Below, piece by piece: positions 27,615-37,197 of a DNA stretch of 64,000 nucleotides (within the stretch, counting starts at the first letter, position 1; every line of letters begins with the position of its first letter). Source of the stretch: Nitrososphaerota archaeon. Its GTDB lineage: Archaea > Thermoproteota > Nitrososphaeria > Nitrososphaerales > Nitrosopumilaceae. The stretch spans positions 62,001 through 126,000 of the forward strand of contig JAPOVD010000005.1 in NCBI GenBank assembly GCA_026708305.1, written 5' to 3'. Below the pieces are notes generated by a model. It was not told the DNA's origin. It saw only the letters and a list, made by a program, of their open reading frames with translations, and did not search any database. The position numbers and the translations under genes are program-made.

Positions 27615-28751
27615 TTGTCTAATCAAAGTATTGATCCGCACGGAGGAAAATTGATAAACCGTATTTCGAAAAATCCTCGTACTAAGGATTTACTACAAGT
27701 AGAGATAAATTCAGAATTGGCTAATGACGTTGAAAATATAGCTGATGGTATCTTTAGTCCATTAGAAGGATTTATGAATGAAAGTGAACTTGAAAGTGTA
27801 GTACAAAATGGTAATTTACCTAACGGTTTGTCATGGACAATCCCCATAATATTAGACGTGGACAAGGCTACAGCAGAACAAATGAAGGACTCTCAAGATG
27901 TGCTTCTTAAAATAAAGCATAACAACATAGCAATTTTGCACGTTGATGAAATTTATACATTCGATAAGAAAAAAGTAATGGAAAAAGTTTATCGAACTAC
28001 TGATCCTAATCATCCAGGAGTTATGAAAACCTCTTTAATGAAAAATTTCTTAATAGGTGGTAAAATAGAATATTTAAAACGACTAAATGAACCAAATAGA
28101 ATTTATAGGAAAACTCCTACAGAAACTAGAAACTTATTTAATAGTTTGCATTGGAAGTCAATAGTAGCATTTCAAACTCGAAATCCACCACATATTGCAC
28201 ATGAAATGATGCAAAAAACAGCTTTAGTGAATCATGATGGATTGTTTATAAACCCATTAATAGGAAAGAAAAAAACTGGAGATTTTACGGACGAAATTAT
28301 AATTAAATCTTATGAAATATTGACAAATCAATACTATGCAAAAAAAACATGTGAGCTTGCCACGTTGCATACTGATATGAAATATGCAGGGCCAAAAGAA
28401 GCAATACATCATGCAATAATGAGACAAAATTATGGATGTACACATATAATAATAGGTAGAGATCATGCTGGGGTTGGAAATTATTATAAACCATTTGAAG
28501 CTCAGGAGATATTTGGTCAATATGATGACATTAAAATAAAACCTATTTTTTTTCCAACTTTTTTTTATTGTGGTGCATGTTTATCTTTTACTAACTCAAA
28601 AGTATGTCCGCATAGCATAGAAAATAGAGAACAAATAAGCGGTACTAAACTTAGACAAATCTTAACTAAGAAAATCATGCCATCTAAATACATAATGAGA
28701 CCAGAAATATCTAAAATAATAATAAGCGCAAAATTTCCATTTATGGATTAG
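27615..28751 (+). CDS. sat: Sulfate adenylyltransferase (ATP sulfurylase)
   Basis: Sat activates sulfate to APS for the neighbouring reductase. Motifs are PHGGKLINR at the N-terminus, the active-site FQTRNPPHIAHE and NPLIGKKKTGDF, and GRDHAGVG near residue 280. I placed the start at TTG 27615, directly after cysH, because homologues begin just before PHGGKL; an upstream ATG at 27531 would add 28 residues read out of frame through cysH. The protein is then 378 residues, a normal length for the monofunctional enzyme. Confidence 0.92.
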   Translation: MSNQSIDPHGGKLINRISKNPRTKDLLQVEINSELANDVENIADGIFSPLEGFMNESELESVVQNGNLPNGLSWTIPIILDVDKATAEQMKDSQDVLLKIKHNNIAILHVDEIYTFDKKKVMEKVYRTTDPNHPGVMKTSLMKNFLIGGKIEYLKRLNEPNRIYRKTPTETRNLFNSLHWKSIVAFQTRNPPHIAHEMMQKTALVNHDGLFINPLIGKKKTGDFTDEIIIKSYEILTNQYYAKKTCELATLHTDMKYAGPKEAIHHAIMRQNYGCTHIIIGRDHAGVGNYYKPFEAQEIFGQYDDIKIKPIFFPTFFYCGACLSFTNSKVCPHSIENREQISGTKLRQILTKKIMPSKYIMRPEISKIIISAKFPFMD

Positions 28752-28784
28752 ATTTTTATTTAAAATATTGTTTATTCATTATGA

Positions 28785-29438
28785 ATGATATGTTATTTTT
28801 TTATTTTATTATTAATTCCTATTTGTCTTGCTAATGGACAAGAACAATTAAATCCATCATTAATGATATACGAAAAAGACATCCAATATTGGAATTTTAA
28901 ACATCAAGACGAAGATACTAAAATTAAGTTAGATGCACCTCACTCCATAAGTTGGCAAATTTCTTTACTTAATAATCTTGTTTATGATGCCGATACCGAC
29001 ACAATAATTAGATTTTATGATGAGAATAATGAAAATAAATTTATTGAAATAGGAATGGGTGGTAATGAAAAAAATAAATTTTGGGTAGGTGTATGGTTGC
29101 CAGAACATCAATATTTGATTCCGTACAAAAAATTAAATCGAGGGTGGTTTGAAGATAAAAATATAATTATTACATATAGCGAACGTTCTGGTTTAACGGT
29201 TAATAATGGAGAAAGAATAGTATTATATAACTTAGACATAGGAAAATTTTCTATACTATACTATGATCTAAGTGCAACATCTAATAATAGTGTAACAAAT
29301 GTAAAATCTGGTAGTATGAAACTTGAAATAATGTCAGGGGATCCAGCAAAAAACCAATTCCATTTATTCCCCTTCTATCTTGTAGGATCAATTGGTTGCA
29401 TGATGGTTTTGTTATTATTAATTAAGAAGCGTTCTTGA
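28785..29438 (+). CDS. Predicted membrane-anchored extracytoplasmic protein
   Basis: The 217-residue protein starts with a short signal peptide (hydrophobic 1-15, then a small-residue site near ANGQE), has a soluble domain rich in Asp, Asn and Trp, and ends with one transmembrane segment (about 193-212) followed by KKRS. That layout puts the domain outside the cell, held by its C-terminus. I do not recognise the domain; the beta-rich pattern could be carbohydrate-binding. Its end overlaps nth by 17 bp, tail to tail. Confidence 0.55.
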   Translation: MICYFFILLLIPICLANGQEQLNPSLMIYEKDIQYWNFKHQDEDTKIKLDAPHSISWQISLLNNLVYDADTDTIIRFYDENNENKFIEIGMGGNEKNKFWVGVWLPEHQYLIPYKKLNRGWFEDKNIIITYSERSGLTVNNGERIVLYNLDIGKFSILYYDLSATSNNSVTNVKSGSMKLEIMSGDPAKNQFHLFPFYLVGSIGCMMVLLLLIKKRS

Positions 29439-30084
29439 TACCGTTATATTTACATAATCTTTGTAGTTTGCATCTATCACATAATGGAGAAATAGGCAAA
29501 CATACATTTTGTCCATAAATCACAAACATCTCATTTATTTTGTTCCAATTTTTTTTTGGTATTATATTCATTAATTCAAGTTCGGTTTTTTCCGCATTTT
29601 TTGTCTCAAGTAAACCTAATCTATTAGAAATCCTATGTACATGCGTATCTACAGGAATTGCAGATTTGTTAAATGCATAAACTAAAACACAATTAGCAGT
29701 TTTTCTTCCAACTCCTGGTAATCTAATCAACTTTTCTATGCTAGAAGGAACTTCGTCATTATATTCTTCATGTATGATCCTTGATATTTCTATGATCCTC
29801 TTAGATTTTAGATGGTAAAAACCAATTGATTTTATTAATTTTTCTATTGTTGATATATCTGCATTAGCTAAAGTTTTTGGGGTTTTATACATAGAAAATA
29901 ATTTTTTAGCTATTTTTAATGTATTCTTGTCTTTACTTCTAGCAGAAAGAACCGTAGTAATTAAAATGTTAAAAGGATCACTATTACTAATATCGTGAAT
30001 TTTATTTAATGTGGTTTGTTTATTAGATCTAATTGTATCTAATGTTTCATGCATCAGCTTAAAAATATTGTTTATATTCAACAA
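29422..30084 (-). CDS. nth: Endonuclease III
   Basis: This DNA glycosylase/AP lyase removes oxidised pyrimidines. The 220-residue protein has the helix-hairpin-helix LPGVGRKTANCVL with the catalytic Lys (about 124), the catalytic Asp in PVDTHVHRISNR, and a C-terminal 4Fe-4S cluster of the Cys-x6-Cys-x2-Cys-x5-Cys form. All key residues are present. It is convergent with the secreted-protein gene. Confidence 0.95.
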   Translation of the reverse strand: MLNINNIFKLMHETLDTIRSNKQTTLNKIHDISNSDPFNILITTVLSARSKDKNTLKIAKKLFSMYKTPKTLANADISTIEKLIKSIGFYHLKSKRIIEISRIIHEEYNDEVPSSIEKLIRLPGVGRKTANCVLVYAFNKSAIPVDTHVHRISNRLGLLETKNAEKTELELMNIIPKKNWNKINEMFVIYGQNVCLPISPLCDRCKLQRLCKYNGIKNAS

Positions 30085-30135
30085 TAAAATTCAAATAATC
30101 AAACATTATATTAATTAAGTTATTATTGTAACGTA

Positions 30136-31302
30136 TTGGACTTAACAGAATACGAAAAAGATGCATTAGATGGTAAGAAAGGAGAAACGTTAGAAATAGC
30201 ATATAGAATACTAACTGCTGTAGGTGAAGCTATGGGATCTGATAGGCTGATACCAATTAGATGGACGCATGTTTCTGGAGTTAATTATAATACAATAGGA
30301 GATGCAGGAGAAGAATTTTTATCAAAATTCAGTGAAAATGCAAATGTACGTATTATGACCACATTAAATCCAACTGGTTATGATATTGATAAAATACAAA
30401 ATTATGATTTGGACGAAAATTTCATAAGTAAGCAAGAAAGCATAAATAATTCATATAAAAAAATGGGCGTTATTCCAACGTTTTCATGTATTCCTTATGA
30501 GCTATATGGATTACCGGCTCAAAATACTCAAGTATCGTTTGCAGAAAGTAATGCTGCTATACATGCTAATTCAGTTGATTTTCTTAAAACTAATAAAGAA
30601 AGTGCGTTTAGTGCATTAGCTAGTGCAATTACTGGCAAGAGCATTTATTCAAATATAAGACAACAAAACTTGGATACGCCTGAAATCTCAATACGGTGTA
30701 AATTTAATATACAAAACGAACTTGAATGTGGAATCTTGGGATATTTTGCAGGGCAAACTTCGAAAAAATTTGTTAATATAGATGGCTTATATGAAATAGA
30801 TCAAATTGAAACAAAATCATTGTGTGGAGGAATAGGAACTTCTGGACAATGCATTAAGTATACACTAAATGAATCAAAAAAACCTAAAGAGAAAATAGAT
30901 TTTGACAAAAAAGATTTTCAAAATATATATGACGAATTGAACACATCTGAAAACGGCGATGTGATAGTTTTAGGCAGTCCGCAATTAGGAATGAGAGAAT
31001 TATCAAATCTGTCATGTATGTTAAACAATAAGAAATTTACAAAACCTTGCATGATCTTTTGTCCACGTACAGTAAAAAATCAAGCGAGTGTACTGGGCTA
31101 TAATAACAAATTAGAACATGCTGGATGCGAAATACTTTCAAATTGTTGTGCTTGTTTTACTCCATTATTGACTAGGAAAAATATAGATTCTGTTATAACT
31201 AATAGTGTTAAAGGTTCATATTATCTAAAACACAAAAACAAATTACACACAAATATTAAATCATTAAAAAATATAATAGATGAAAACACAAAAATTAATT
31301 AA
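30136..31302 (+). CDS. Aconitase X catalytic subunit (phosphomevalonate dehydratase large)
   Basis: The 388-residue protein matches the aconitase X catalytic domain (DUF521). The family's Cys ligands are visible in TFSCIPY (about 118), SLCGGIGTSGQC and CPRTVKNQ. In archaea this enzyme with its small subunit dehydrates mevalonate 5-phosphate to trans-anhydromevalonate phosphate, part of the archaeal mevalonate pathway that feeds ether-lipid isoprenoids. It begins with TTG. The small-subunit gene overlaps it by 23 bp. Confidence 0.88.
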   Translation: MDLTEYEKDALDGKKGETLEIAYRILTAVGEAMGSDRLIPIRWTHVSGVNYNTIGDAGEEFLSKFSENANVRIMTTLNPTGYDIDKIQNYDLDENFISKQESINNSYKKMGVIPTFSCIPYELYGLPAQNTQVSFAESNAAIHANSVDFLKTNKESAFSALASAITGKSIYSNIRQQNLDTPEISIRCKFNIQNELECGILGYFAGQTSKKFVNIDGLYEIDQIETKSLCGGIGTSGQCIKYTLNESKKPKEKIDFDKKDFQNIYDELNTSENGDVIVLGSPQLGMRELSNLSCMLNNKKFTKPCMIFCPRTVKNQASVLGYNNKLEHAGCEILSNCCACFTPLLTRKNIDSVITNSVKGSYYLKHKNKLHTNIKSLKNIIDENTKIN

Positions 31303-31657
31303 AAAATTCATAATTAGAGGTGCTATAAAAGGCATTGTTATGAAATCTAACGTCCCAATTAATTTTTTAAGTTTTATAGATACAAAAAAAGGCATAGTCC
31401 AAGATTCTAAAAGCAATATTTTCAAACAATCAATTAAGAATAAAATTCTTGTTTTTCCATATGCCGTAGGTAGTAGTGTTGGTGCATATTCAATTTATTC
31501 TCTTAAATCTAATGATGTGATGCCCAATGCAATGTTATGTAAAAACGTAGATCTTATAGTATCATCTGGATGTGCAATGGCAAATATACCGTTAGCAATA
31601 ATATCTGATAAGATCTATGATAAACTACAAATTGGTGATAAATTATGCATCAACTAA
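31280..31657 (+). CDS. Aconitase X swivel subunit (phosphomevalonate dehydratase small)
   Basis: The 125-residue protein is the swivel domain (DUF126) that pairs with the upstream catalytic subunit. Characteristic patterns are IIRGAIKGIV at the N-terminus, FPYAVGSSVGAYSIY in the middle and SSGCAMANIPLAI near the end. The 23-bp overlap implies coupled synthesis of the two subunits. The phosphomevalonate decarboxylase of the pathway is not in the window. Confidence 0.88.
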   Translation: MKTQKLIKKFIIRGAIKGIVMKSNVPINFLSFIDTKKGIVQDSKSNIFKQSIKNKILVFPYAVGSSVGAYSIYSLKSNDVMPNAMLCKNVDLIVSSGCAMANIPLAIISDKIYDKLQIGDKLCIN

Positions 31658-31692
31658 TTGAATTTGGATCTGTGATCTAATATCATCTTTAT

Positions 31693-33597
31693 TTATATTA
31701 CATCAATTATATGGCTTTTTCCAGAAGGGAGAGCTTGTATTATTTCATCTAATTTTATTTTATTGTTCATATAGCTTTTACTAAATTCGTATTGTATTTT
31801 TTTTGCCATTTCGGAAATATCCTCACCTGTAGGCGCAATAATTACATAACGCTTGCATTTATTTATTATTACATGAGGAGGACCAGAAATAACTATTACA
31901 TTATTACCGTCTAATAATTCAATGCCTATAGCTAATTTTAGTTCTGATGTTTTCACATAATTGCGTTTTCCTTCTATTTGGAATGAACCTTTAGATAAAA
32001 ATTGACCACTAGGCGCTGATTTTTTAATTTGTGTTGAATTTACCCAATACACATTTAACCCATGAGTAGATTCTCTCCACGCTCTACTAAAGCAAGCTGT
32101 CATGTTAGCAACTTCAATTATAGAATCTTCATGTGCATTAATACCATCTTTTAAAATAAAAAAAGGCGAACCAAAAATATCTGCATGAAAAACAATGTCA
32201 TTTCTTGTTAAATGTTTTCTAATGATTATTGAATTTGATGAAGTATCTTTGCCACCTATTGCCAATAATCCTTCATGAGTATAAAACCACCTGTATCTTT
32301 CAAACCATTTTTTTTTCCTAATTTTTTCAAATGAAACATTATTTCGAATTTTTGTTGCTTGATTTTTTATTTTTATTAATTCTTTTTCGGTTTTGTTCTT
32401 AGCATTTTCAATTGATTTTATTGATTGGATTTGTTTCTTAGATTCATCATAAATTGTTGAAATTATTGAATGAAGAGACATGTTTTCCTTTACTTTGATT
32501 TTTTTATTGTTTATCTTTAAAAACTTGATATTTTTTTCTTTATTTATGTAGACTTGGTATTTATCAAATGTTTTCTGGATTTTCTGATCATTAATGTTTA
32601 TTATCCCATTTTTTATACAATTTGATAGTGTTTTTGCCAATTCAGTCATAGCAAAAAATTTTGTTTTCACAATTTCTATGGCATTAGATTGTTCTTTTAA
32701 TCTGTTTTTTAATTCTTCGTATTTATTTTCTACTTTTGTAGTTTTATTAAATTTATTTTCTTCTATAAATTTTTTAGTAAATATGTAATCCATCCCTTCA
32801 TTGATACCTGATACCTTTTTTATTGTATTTGTGAGTTGTGTTTCAACAGGAATTATATCTAATTCATTATTTTCATCTTCGATTACAGTAGTTTTATGCT
32901 CTCCATTTATTATAATATACAAAATTTTTTTGATGGAATTGAACAACATGTTTATTTCATCGTTGCTTAAGTCATTACAATTCCTTTTAGGATCTATTTT
33001 AGATAATACTAAAATTATGTGTACATATTTATGAGGTATTCTATAATTAATGCCAATAAATTTTGCAATATTTGTTTTGGCATTTTTAATGTCTGCTGTT
33101 AGCTCTTTTAGATTCATTTCTAAAACATTAGAAAAATTCTTGGGCGGGTATTCGTATTTTGAACCTACATATAATTGTCTATGACGTGAATTTATGGAAT
33201 GTAACAACGCCAAAATTTTCATTTCATCATCGCATAAAATTATGTTTCCGCCACCAAAAAATTCTAAAATTAATTTTGTTATTTTTTCATGATTATGAAA
33301 TGTGATACAAATTATTCTTTCTAATTCTATTTGATCTATCTTACCAAATTTATATCTGATTATGTCTGTACGTAATCGTTTTAATAATTTATTTGGGACT
33401 ATGTTGGTGATCTTTGTGCTGGTGATCCAAATTCCAAATGTTGACAAAACTAAATATATGTCAGACTTTTCTGTATGGTGAAGTTTAAATAACAATGCAC
33501 TTTCGTTGATACTATATATATTACTAACATAATACCCGCTTGCCAACTTGTTTATATACTTTGTTATATATTGTAATTCGATACCTGTTATTGCCAA
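31693..33597 (-). CDS. rqcH: RqcH/NFACT family protein
   Basis: NFACT proteins act in ribosome-associated quality control by adding Ala tails to stalled nascent chains and are found in all three domains. The 634-residue protein has the NFACT-N region at 1-200 (GIWITSTKI, LEFFGGGNIILCD), a helical/coiled-coil middle with many Lys-rich stretches, and the NFACT-R domain near 430-560 (WFERYRWFYTHEGLLAIGGKD, DIVFHADIFGSP). It stands alone on the minus strand. The assignment of tailing activity is by homology. Confidence 0.85.
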   Translation of the reverse strand: MAITGIELQYITKYINKLASGYYVSNIYSINESALLFKLHHTEKSDIYLVLSTFGIWITSTKITNIVPNKLLKRLRTDIIRYKFGKIDQIELERIICITFHNHEKITKLILEFFGGGNIILCDDEMKILALLHSINSRHRQLYVGSKYEYPPKNFSNVLEMNLKELTADIKNAKTNIAKFIGINYRIPHKYVHIILVLSKIDPKRNCNDLSNDEINMLFNSIKKILYIIINGEHKTTVIEDENNELDIIPVETQLTNTIKKVSGINEGMDYIFTKKFIEENKFNKTTKVENKYEELKNRLKEQSNAIEIVKTKFFAMTELAKTLSNCIKNGIININDQKIQKTFDKYQVYINKEKNIKFLKINNKKIKVKENMSLHSIISTIYDESKKQIQSIKSIENAKNKTEKELIKIKNQATKIRNNVSFEKIRKKKWFERYRWFYTHEGLLAIGGKDTSSNSIIIRKHLTRNDIVFHADIFGSPFFILKDGINAHEDSIIEVANMTACFSRAWRESTHGLNVYWVNSTQIKKSAPSGQFLSKGSFQIEGKRNYVKTSELKLAIGIELLDGNNVIVISGPPHVIINKCKRYVIIAPTGEDISEMAKKIQYEFSKSYMNNKIKLDEIIQALPSGKSHIIDVI

Positions 33598-33678
33598 TAG
33601 ATTTTATTTTATATCGTCTTATTTTTATGTACTATTGCTAAAGATTTTAAACCAGGTTTATCGTATGAAATTGGACGT

Positions 33679-34059
33679 ATGGTTAAACATATCAAAAAAA
33701 AAAATAATAGAAAGATTGGGAACAATAATGAAGATAAAAAAAATAACGACTTTGCAAATATTGATATAAATAAAAAATTTGTTGATAAGTTATTTTGGAT
33801 TAGAGTTTGTATGGCATCTATAGGCGGATTGATGGCAACGTTACTGTTTGAGCCTGTGGAGGGGGAAGAACGTAGATGGTTATCTATATTGTTATTATTA
33901 GTTATTTTTATAATATCTATCATAATTGCCAAATTGTTCAAAATACAATTTCCTAAATCTGAACAGAAAAAGCTAATAACCACTGGAATAGGTAGTTATG
34001 TCTTCATTTACTTATTTGTATGGATATTAACTTATACTCTTTTACATGTTAAAACTTAA
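33679..34059 (+). CDS. Small membrane protein, possibly EMC6-like
   Basis: The 126-residue protein has a polar, Lys/Asn-rich N-terminus of about 40 residues and three hydrophobic segments (about 45-62, 70-88, 103-121). Length and helix layout recall the archaeal EMC6-like insertase-related family, but I cannot confirm it by motif. It lies directly upstream of cbiT (12-bp gap), although a functional link to cobalamin is not implied. Confidence 0.5.
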   Translation: MVKHIKKKNNRKIGNNNEDKKNNDFANIDINKKFVDKLFWIRVCMASIGGLMATLLFEPVEGEERRWLSILLLLVIFIISIIIAKLFKIQFPKSEQKKLITTGIGSYVFIYLFVWILTYTLLHVKT

Positions 34060-34071
34060 CCTAACAAATCT

Positions 34072-34680
34072 ATGGGGGATGCTGAATCAAAAATGTGGAA
34101 GTATAGAACTCCTGGAATACCTGATGAAAATTTTTTGCGTAATGTTCATGTTCCAATAACAAAAGAAGAAATACGTGTAATCCAAATTAGCAAATCTCAA
34201 CTGCGTCAAGGTTACATTGTTTATGATGTTGGCTGTGGCAGTGGATCTTTAACTGTAGAGGCTGCACTACAAATTGGAAAAACGGGAAGAGTATATTCTA
34301 TTGACATAAACTCAGAGGCAATAAAATTAACAAAACAAAATATTGCAAAATTTGGTCTAACTAATGTACATACTATAGATGGAAATGCAAAATATATGTT
34401 AGATACATTACCAAATTGTGATGTAATTTTTATTGGTGGCACTGGTGTAGATGCTGTGCAAATAATAGAAATATGTTATAAAAAACTAAAACCAAATGGA
34501 AAAATAATCATGGGCACAATATTAATAGAAACCTTATCTATAGCATTACAAACTATGAAGAAATTATCCATGTCTGTAGATTTAACACAAGTAATAATTT
34601 CAAAAAGTAGACAAATCTCTACCGGTACAATGATGTCATCTAGAAACCCTGTTACTATTATTTCTGCTACTAAATCTTAA
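34072..34680 (+). CDS. cbiT: Cobalt-precorrin-6B/7 C15-methyltransferase (decarboxylating)
   Basis: CbiT methylates C15 and decarboxylates ring C acetate in the cobalt-early cobalamin pathway. The 202-residue protein is a Rossmann methyltransferase with the SAM motif VYDVGCGSGSLTVE (about 50-63), an acidic DINSEA and FIGGTG near 122. It heads the run cbiT-cbiL-cbiF; spacing to cbiL is 15 bp. Confidence 0.9.
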   Translation: MGDAESKMWKYRTPGIPDENFLRNVHVPITKEEIRVIQISKSQLRQGYIVYDVGCGSGSLTVEAALQIGKTGRVYSIDINSEAIKLTKQNIAKFGLTNVHTIDGNAKYMLDTLPNCDVIFIGGTGVDAVQIIEICYKKLKPNGKIIMGTILIETLSIALQTMKKLSMSVDLTQVIISKSRQISTGTMMSSRNPVTIISATKS

Positions 34681-34695
34681 TTTAATTAGCTGTTT

Positions 34696-35430
34696 ATGAC
34701 ACAAGTTGTGATGTACGAATTAACATGTGTTGGATGCGGTCCTGGAGATCCTGATTTATTGACAATTAAAGCTGTTGATGCCATAAAAAAAGCTGATATA
34801 ATAATATGCCCAACTTCCAAAACTGGTAAAACCAGTATGGCTTTATCTATAATTTCCAAATTTTTGTTAAAAAGAAAACCCAAGATTGTAAATTTAGTTT
34901 TTCCAATGGTGACAAATAAACGCGTTTTAGATGAATCATGGGATAAAAATTCTAAAATCTTGATTGACTACGTTTTGTCCGGAAAAAATACTATATACAT
35001 AACAATAGGAGATCCTCATTTATATAGCACTTGGATATACATGCATAAAAAATTAGAACAAAATTACCCTCAAATCAAAATTAAAGTTATTCCTGGAATT
35101 ACATCAATATTTACTTTTGCAGCAAAAGCCAAAATTGGAATAGGAGAAGCAGGAGATAAAATAGCTATTATTCCATCTTGTTATGACTTGTCTACGATAC
35201 AAGATATAGCAAAAAATTGTGACACGCTTGCGTTTCTTAAAGATGGACGACATTTTGGAAAAATAATAAAAATATTATCACAAGCTGGATTTTCAGAAGA
35301 TTCCAAATTTATCATAGGGCAAGATCTTGACACTGAAAAAGAAATAATACGAAAGACAACTCTTGGTAAAATAACCAAAGATACGTTAACAACCAAATAT
35401 TTTTCAATAATGGTGGTAAAACGTGCATAA
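34696..35430 (+). CDS. cbiL: Cobalt-precorrin-2 C20-methyltransferase
   Basis: This tetrapyrrole methylase adds a methyl group at C20. The 244-residue protein starts with the family motif VGCGPGDPDLLTIKA, has ICPTSKTGK instead of the usual glycine-rich GY/S motif, and VIPGITSIFTFAAK near residue 132. The next gene overlaps by 8 bp. The first ATG (34696) and one five codons on (34711) are both possible starts. It shares a 44-nt identical stretch with cbiF. Confidence 0.85.
   Translation: MTQVVMYELTCVGCGPGDPDLLTIKAVDAIKKADIIICPTSKTGKTSMALSIISKFLLKRKPKIVNLVFPMVTNKRVLDESWDKNSKILIDYVLSGKNTIYITIGDPHLYSTWIYMHKKLEQNYPQIKIKVIPGITSIFTFAAKAKIGIGEAGDKIAIIPSCYDLSTIQDIAKNCDTLAFLKDGRHFGKIIKILSQAGFSEDSKFIIGQDLDTEKEIIRKTTLGKITKDTLTTKYFSIMVVKRA
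34729..34772 (+). repeat. 44-nt direct repeat, copy 1 (in cbiL)
   Basis: The stretch from GTTGGATGCGG to CAATTAAAGC is identical to 35441-35484 in cbiF. It encodes the shared methylase N-terminal motif. Identity at all wobble positions is more than protein constraint requires. Confidence 0.9.
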
Positions 35431-36187
35431 AGTATACTTCGTTGGATGCGGTCCTGGAGATCCTGATTTATTGACAATTAAAGCCATGAAGTTAATAAAA
35501 TCAGCAGATGTTGTTGTTTATTCTGGTTCTTTAATACCATCAAAAATAATAGATCTATGTCAAAGATGCAAATTATATGATGCATCTAAACTTGTACGAG
35601 AAGAAATTTTTGATTTGCTTCTTAATGCAGCACAACAAAACAAACTGGTGGTAAGATTACATGATGGAGATCCAACAATATATGGAGCTATAAAAGAACA
35701 AATTGATAATTTAGCCAAACGCAATGTAGCATCTGAAATAATCCCTGGAATTACGTCATTTCTTGCTTCTGCAGCAGCATTAGGAGTTCAATTAACACTA
35801 CCAGGAATAACTCAAACTATCATAATCACCAGAGCAGAATCTAGAACTAAAGTACCAACAAAAGAAAAAATATCAAATCTCGCAATTCATAATGCCACAA
35901 TGATTTTTTATCTTAGTATACATCTTTTATCTTACGTAATAAAACAAGTCATTGATGGTGGTTATAAACAATCTACGCCTGTAGCTATTATATATAGAGC
36001 CAGTTGGGATGACCAAAAAATAATTATTGGTAAATTAAGTAATATATTGCAAAAGATGCAACATGAAAAAATTACTAAAACTGCTATAATCATAATTGGA
36101 GATGTTATATGCCCACAACATTATGAATATACAAAATTATACGATCGTAGATTCACACATAGTTTTCGTAAATCAAAATTAGTATAA
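35423..36187 (+). CDS. cbiF: Cobalt-precorrin-4 C11-methyltransferase
   Basis: CbiF methylates C11. The 254-residue protein begins VYFVGCGPGDPDLLTIKA, has VVYSGSLIP (about 32-40), RLHDGDP near 74 and IIPGITSFLASAAALG near 108, all typical of this methylase. It overlaps cbiL by 8 bp and ends the cluster. The C-terminal residues after 235 are basic and unremarkable. Confidence 0.9.
   Translation: MHKVYFVGCGPGDPDLLTIKAMKLIKSADVVVYSGSLIPSKIIDLCQRCKLYDASKLVREEIFDLLLNAAQQNKLVVRLHDGDPTIYGAIKEQIDNLAKRNVASEIIPGITSFLASAAALGVQLTLPGITQTIIITRAESRTKVPTKEKISNLAIHNATMIFYLSIHLLSYVIKQVIDGGYKQSTPVAIIYRASWDDQKIIIGKLSNILQKMQHEKITKTAIIIIGDVICPQHYEYTKLYDRRFTHSFRKSKLV
35441..35484 (+). repeat. 44-nt direct repeat, copy 2 (in cbiF)
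   Basis: Identical to 34729-34772, 712 bp upstream. See the cbiL copy. Confidence 0.9.
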
Positions 36188-36241
36188 TATTTAGATTCTA
36201 TAAAATAATTAAGTCAAAAAGAAATTAAATGATTGAACATT

Positions 36242-36541
36242 CTAGTCTACTAGATCTGTCCAACCTTTTACGAAGACTGAATTCTTGTATAATGGAACTG
36301 GTTGTCCTACTGTGAAATCCATTGGCCTCATCCAAAATATTGCTTTTGTTGGACATACACCAATACACGCTCCATCTGAAATACATCTTTCTGGGTAAAA
36401 GACAAATGCTTTTCCTCTTTTCCAGCCTTCTACTGGTTTTACTCTTAACACATCTGGTCCCAAACTTGTGCATATTTCAACACATAATGCGCATCCAATA
36501 CACATTTGTTCACTAATGTCGGGTAATATTGCTACTGGCAT
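36242..36541 (-). CDS. Two-cluster ferredoxin
   Basis: The 99-residue protein has two cysteine groups. The first is Cys-x2-Cys-x2-Cys-x3-Cys-like (CIGCALCVEIC, about 14-24) and the second CISDGACIGVCP near residue 53-64, where an insertion widens the first spacing. This matches an 8Fe ferredoxin with a possible 3Fe-4S or altered site. It would carry electrons at low potential in the cytoplasm. It is convergent with cbiF and stands alone. Confidence 0.85.
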   Translation of the reverse strand: MPVAILPDISEQMCIGCALCVEICTSLGPDVLRVKPVEGWKRGKAFVFYPERCISDGACIGVCPTKAIFWMRPMDFTVGQPVPLYKNSVFVKGWTDLVD

Positions 36542-36649
36542 TGTAATAATGATGTGTACTGGTATTAATATAACTTACCCATAAAATGCTAATTATAACG
36601 GCGTTAGAAAATTATAATGGTGTTAACTTTTTAAAAGTTTACTGTTTCT

Positions 36650-37171
36650 TCACTTGATATACACATTGTGTAATTTTTTTGGTTTGATAATATATGTTCC
36701 AATAATTGATAATGTGAAGCTATATTCATCTTCAGAATCAACATTACTTGATAACAGAATCATTGATTTTGATATTTTAGCTAATGATGTTAACAACATT
36801 ATGGTAGTAGTGATTTTTATTCCGGAATCATTACTGAATACATTATTGAAGCTATTTAACGAATCAATTATCAATAAACATTTTTGTTTAGCAAGTTTCA
36901 ATGATATGTTCTTAATATTGTCTATAGTGGCTTTATTAGTTGGTTGTATTATAGTCACACTTTTTTCTTGTCTTAATATGCCTGATTTAACGTAGCCACT
37001 ATAAAGAAGGTCGCAATCTACATAAATTATTTCATAATTCATAACTTTGATTAATTTATCAATAAAATTAATTTTGGTAAATGGATTTTTGTAATATATA
37101 TTAATTATATTTGAATGCGCTAGGTTGCTTATTTTTTTTATGTCGCTATCCACATAATTTTTATCATACAC
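36650..37171 (-). CDS. RecA/KaiC-like protein with degenerate P-loop
   Basis: I do not recognise a named family for this 173-residue protein. The layout resembles a RecA-fold ATPase: NIINIYYKNPFTKINF sits where a Walker A loop is expected but lacks the Gly and GK[ST] residues, and KCLLIIDSLNSF is a good Walker B strand. It may therefore bind but not hydrolyse nucleotide, or act as a structural partner. It is divergent from the class V aminotransferase gene with 26 bp between starts. Confidence 0.45.
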   Translation of the reverse strand: MYDKNYVDSDIKKISNLAHSNIINIYYKNPFTKINFIDKLIKVMNYEIIYVDCDLLYSGYVKSGILRQEKSVTIIQPTNKATIDNIKNISLKLAKQKCLLIIDSLNSFNNVFSNDSGIKITTTIMLLTSLAKISKSMILLSSNVDSEDEYSFTLSIIGTYIIKPKKLHNVYIK

Positions 37172-37197
37172 ATGTTATATGCTATTTTGAAAATAAT

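Noticed and set aside
37111-37197. Longer N-terminus of the class V aminotransferase
   Set aside because: It overlaps the divergent gene and looks like translation of a non-coding stretch; ATG 37198 fits the family.
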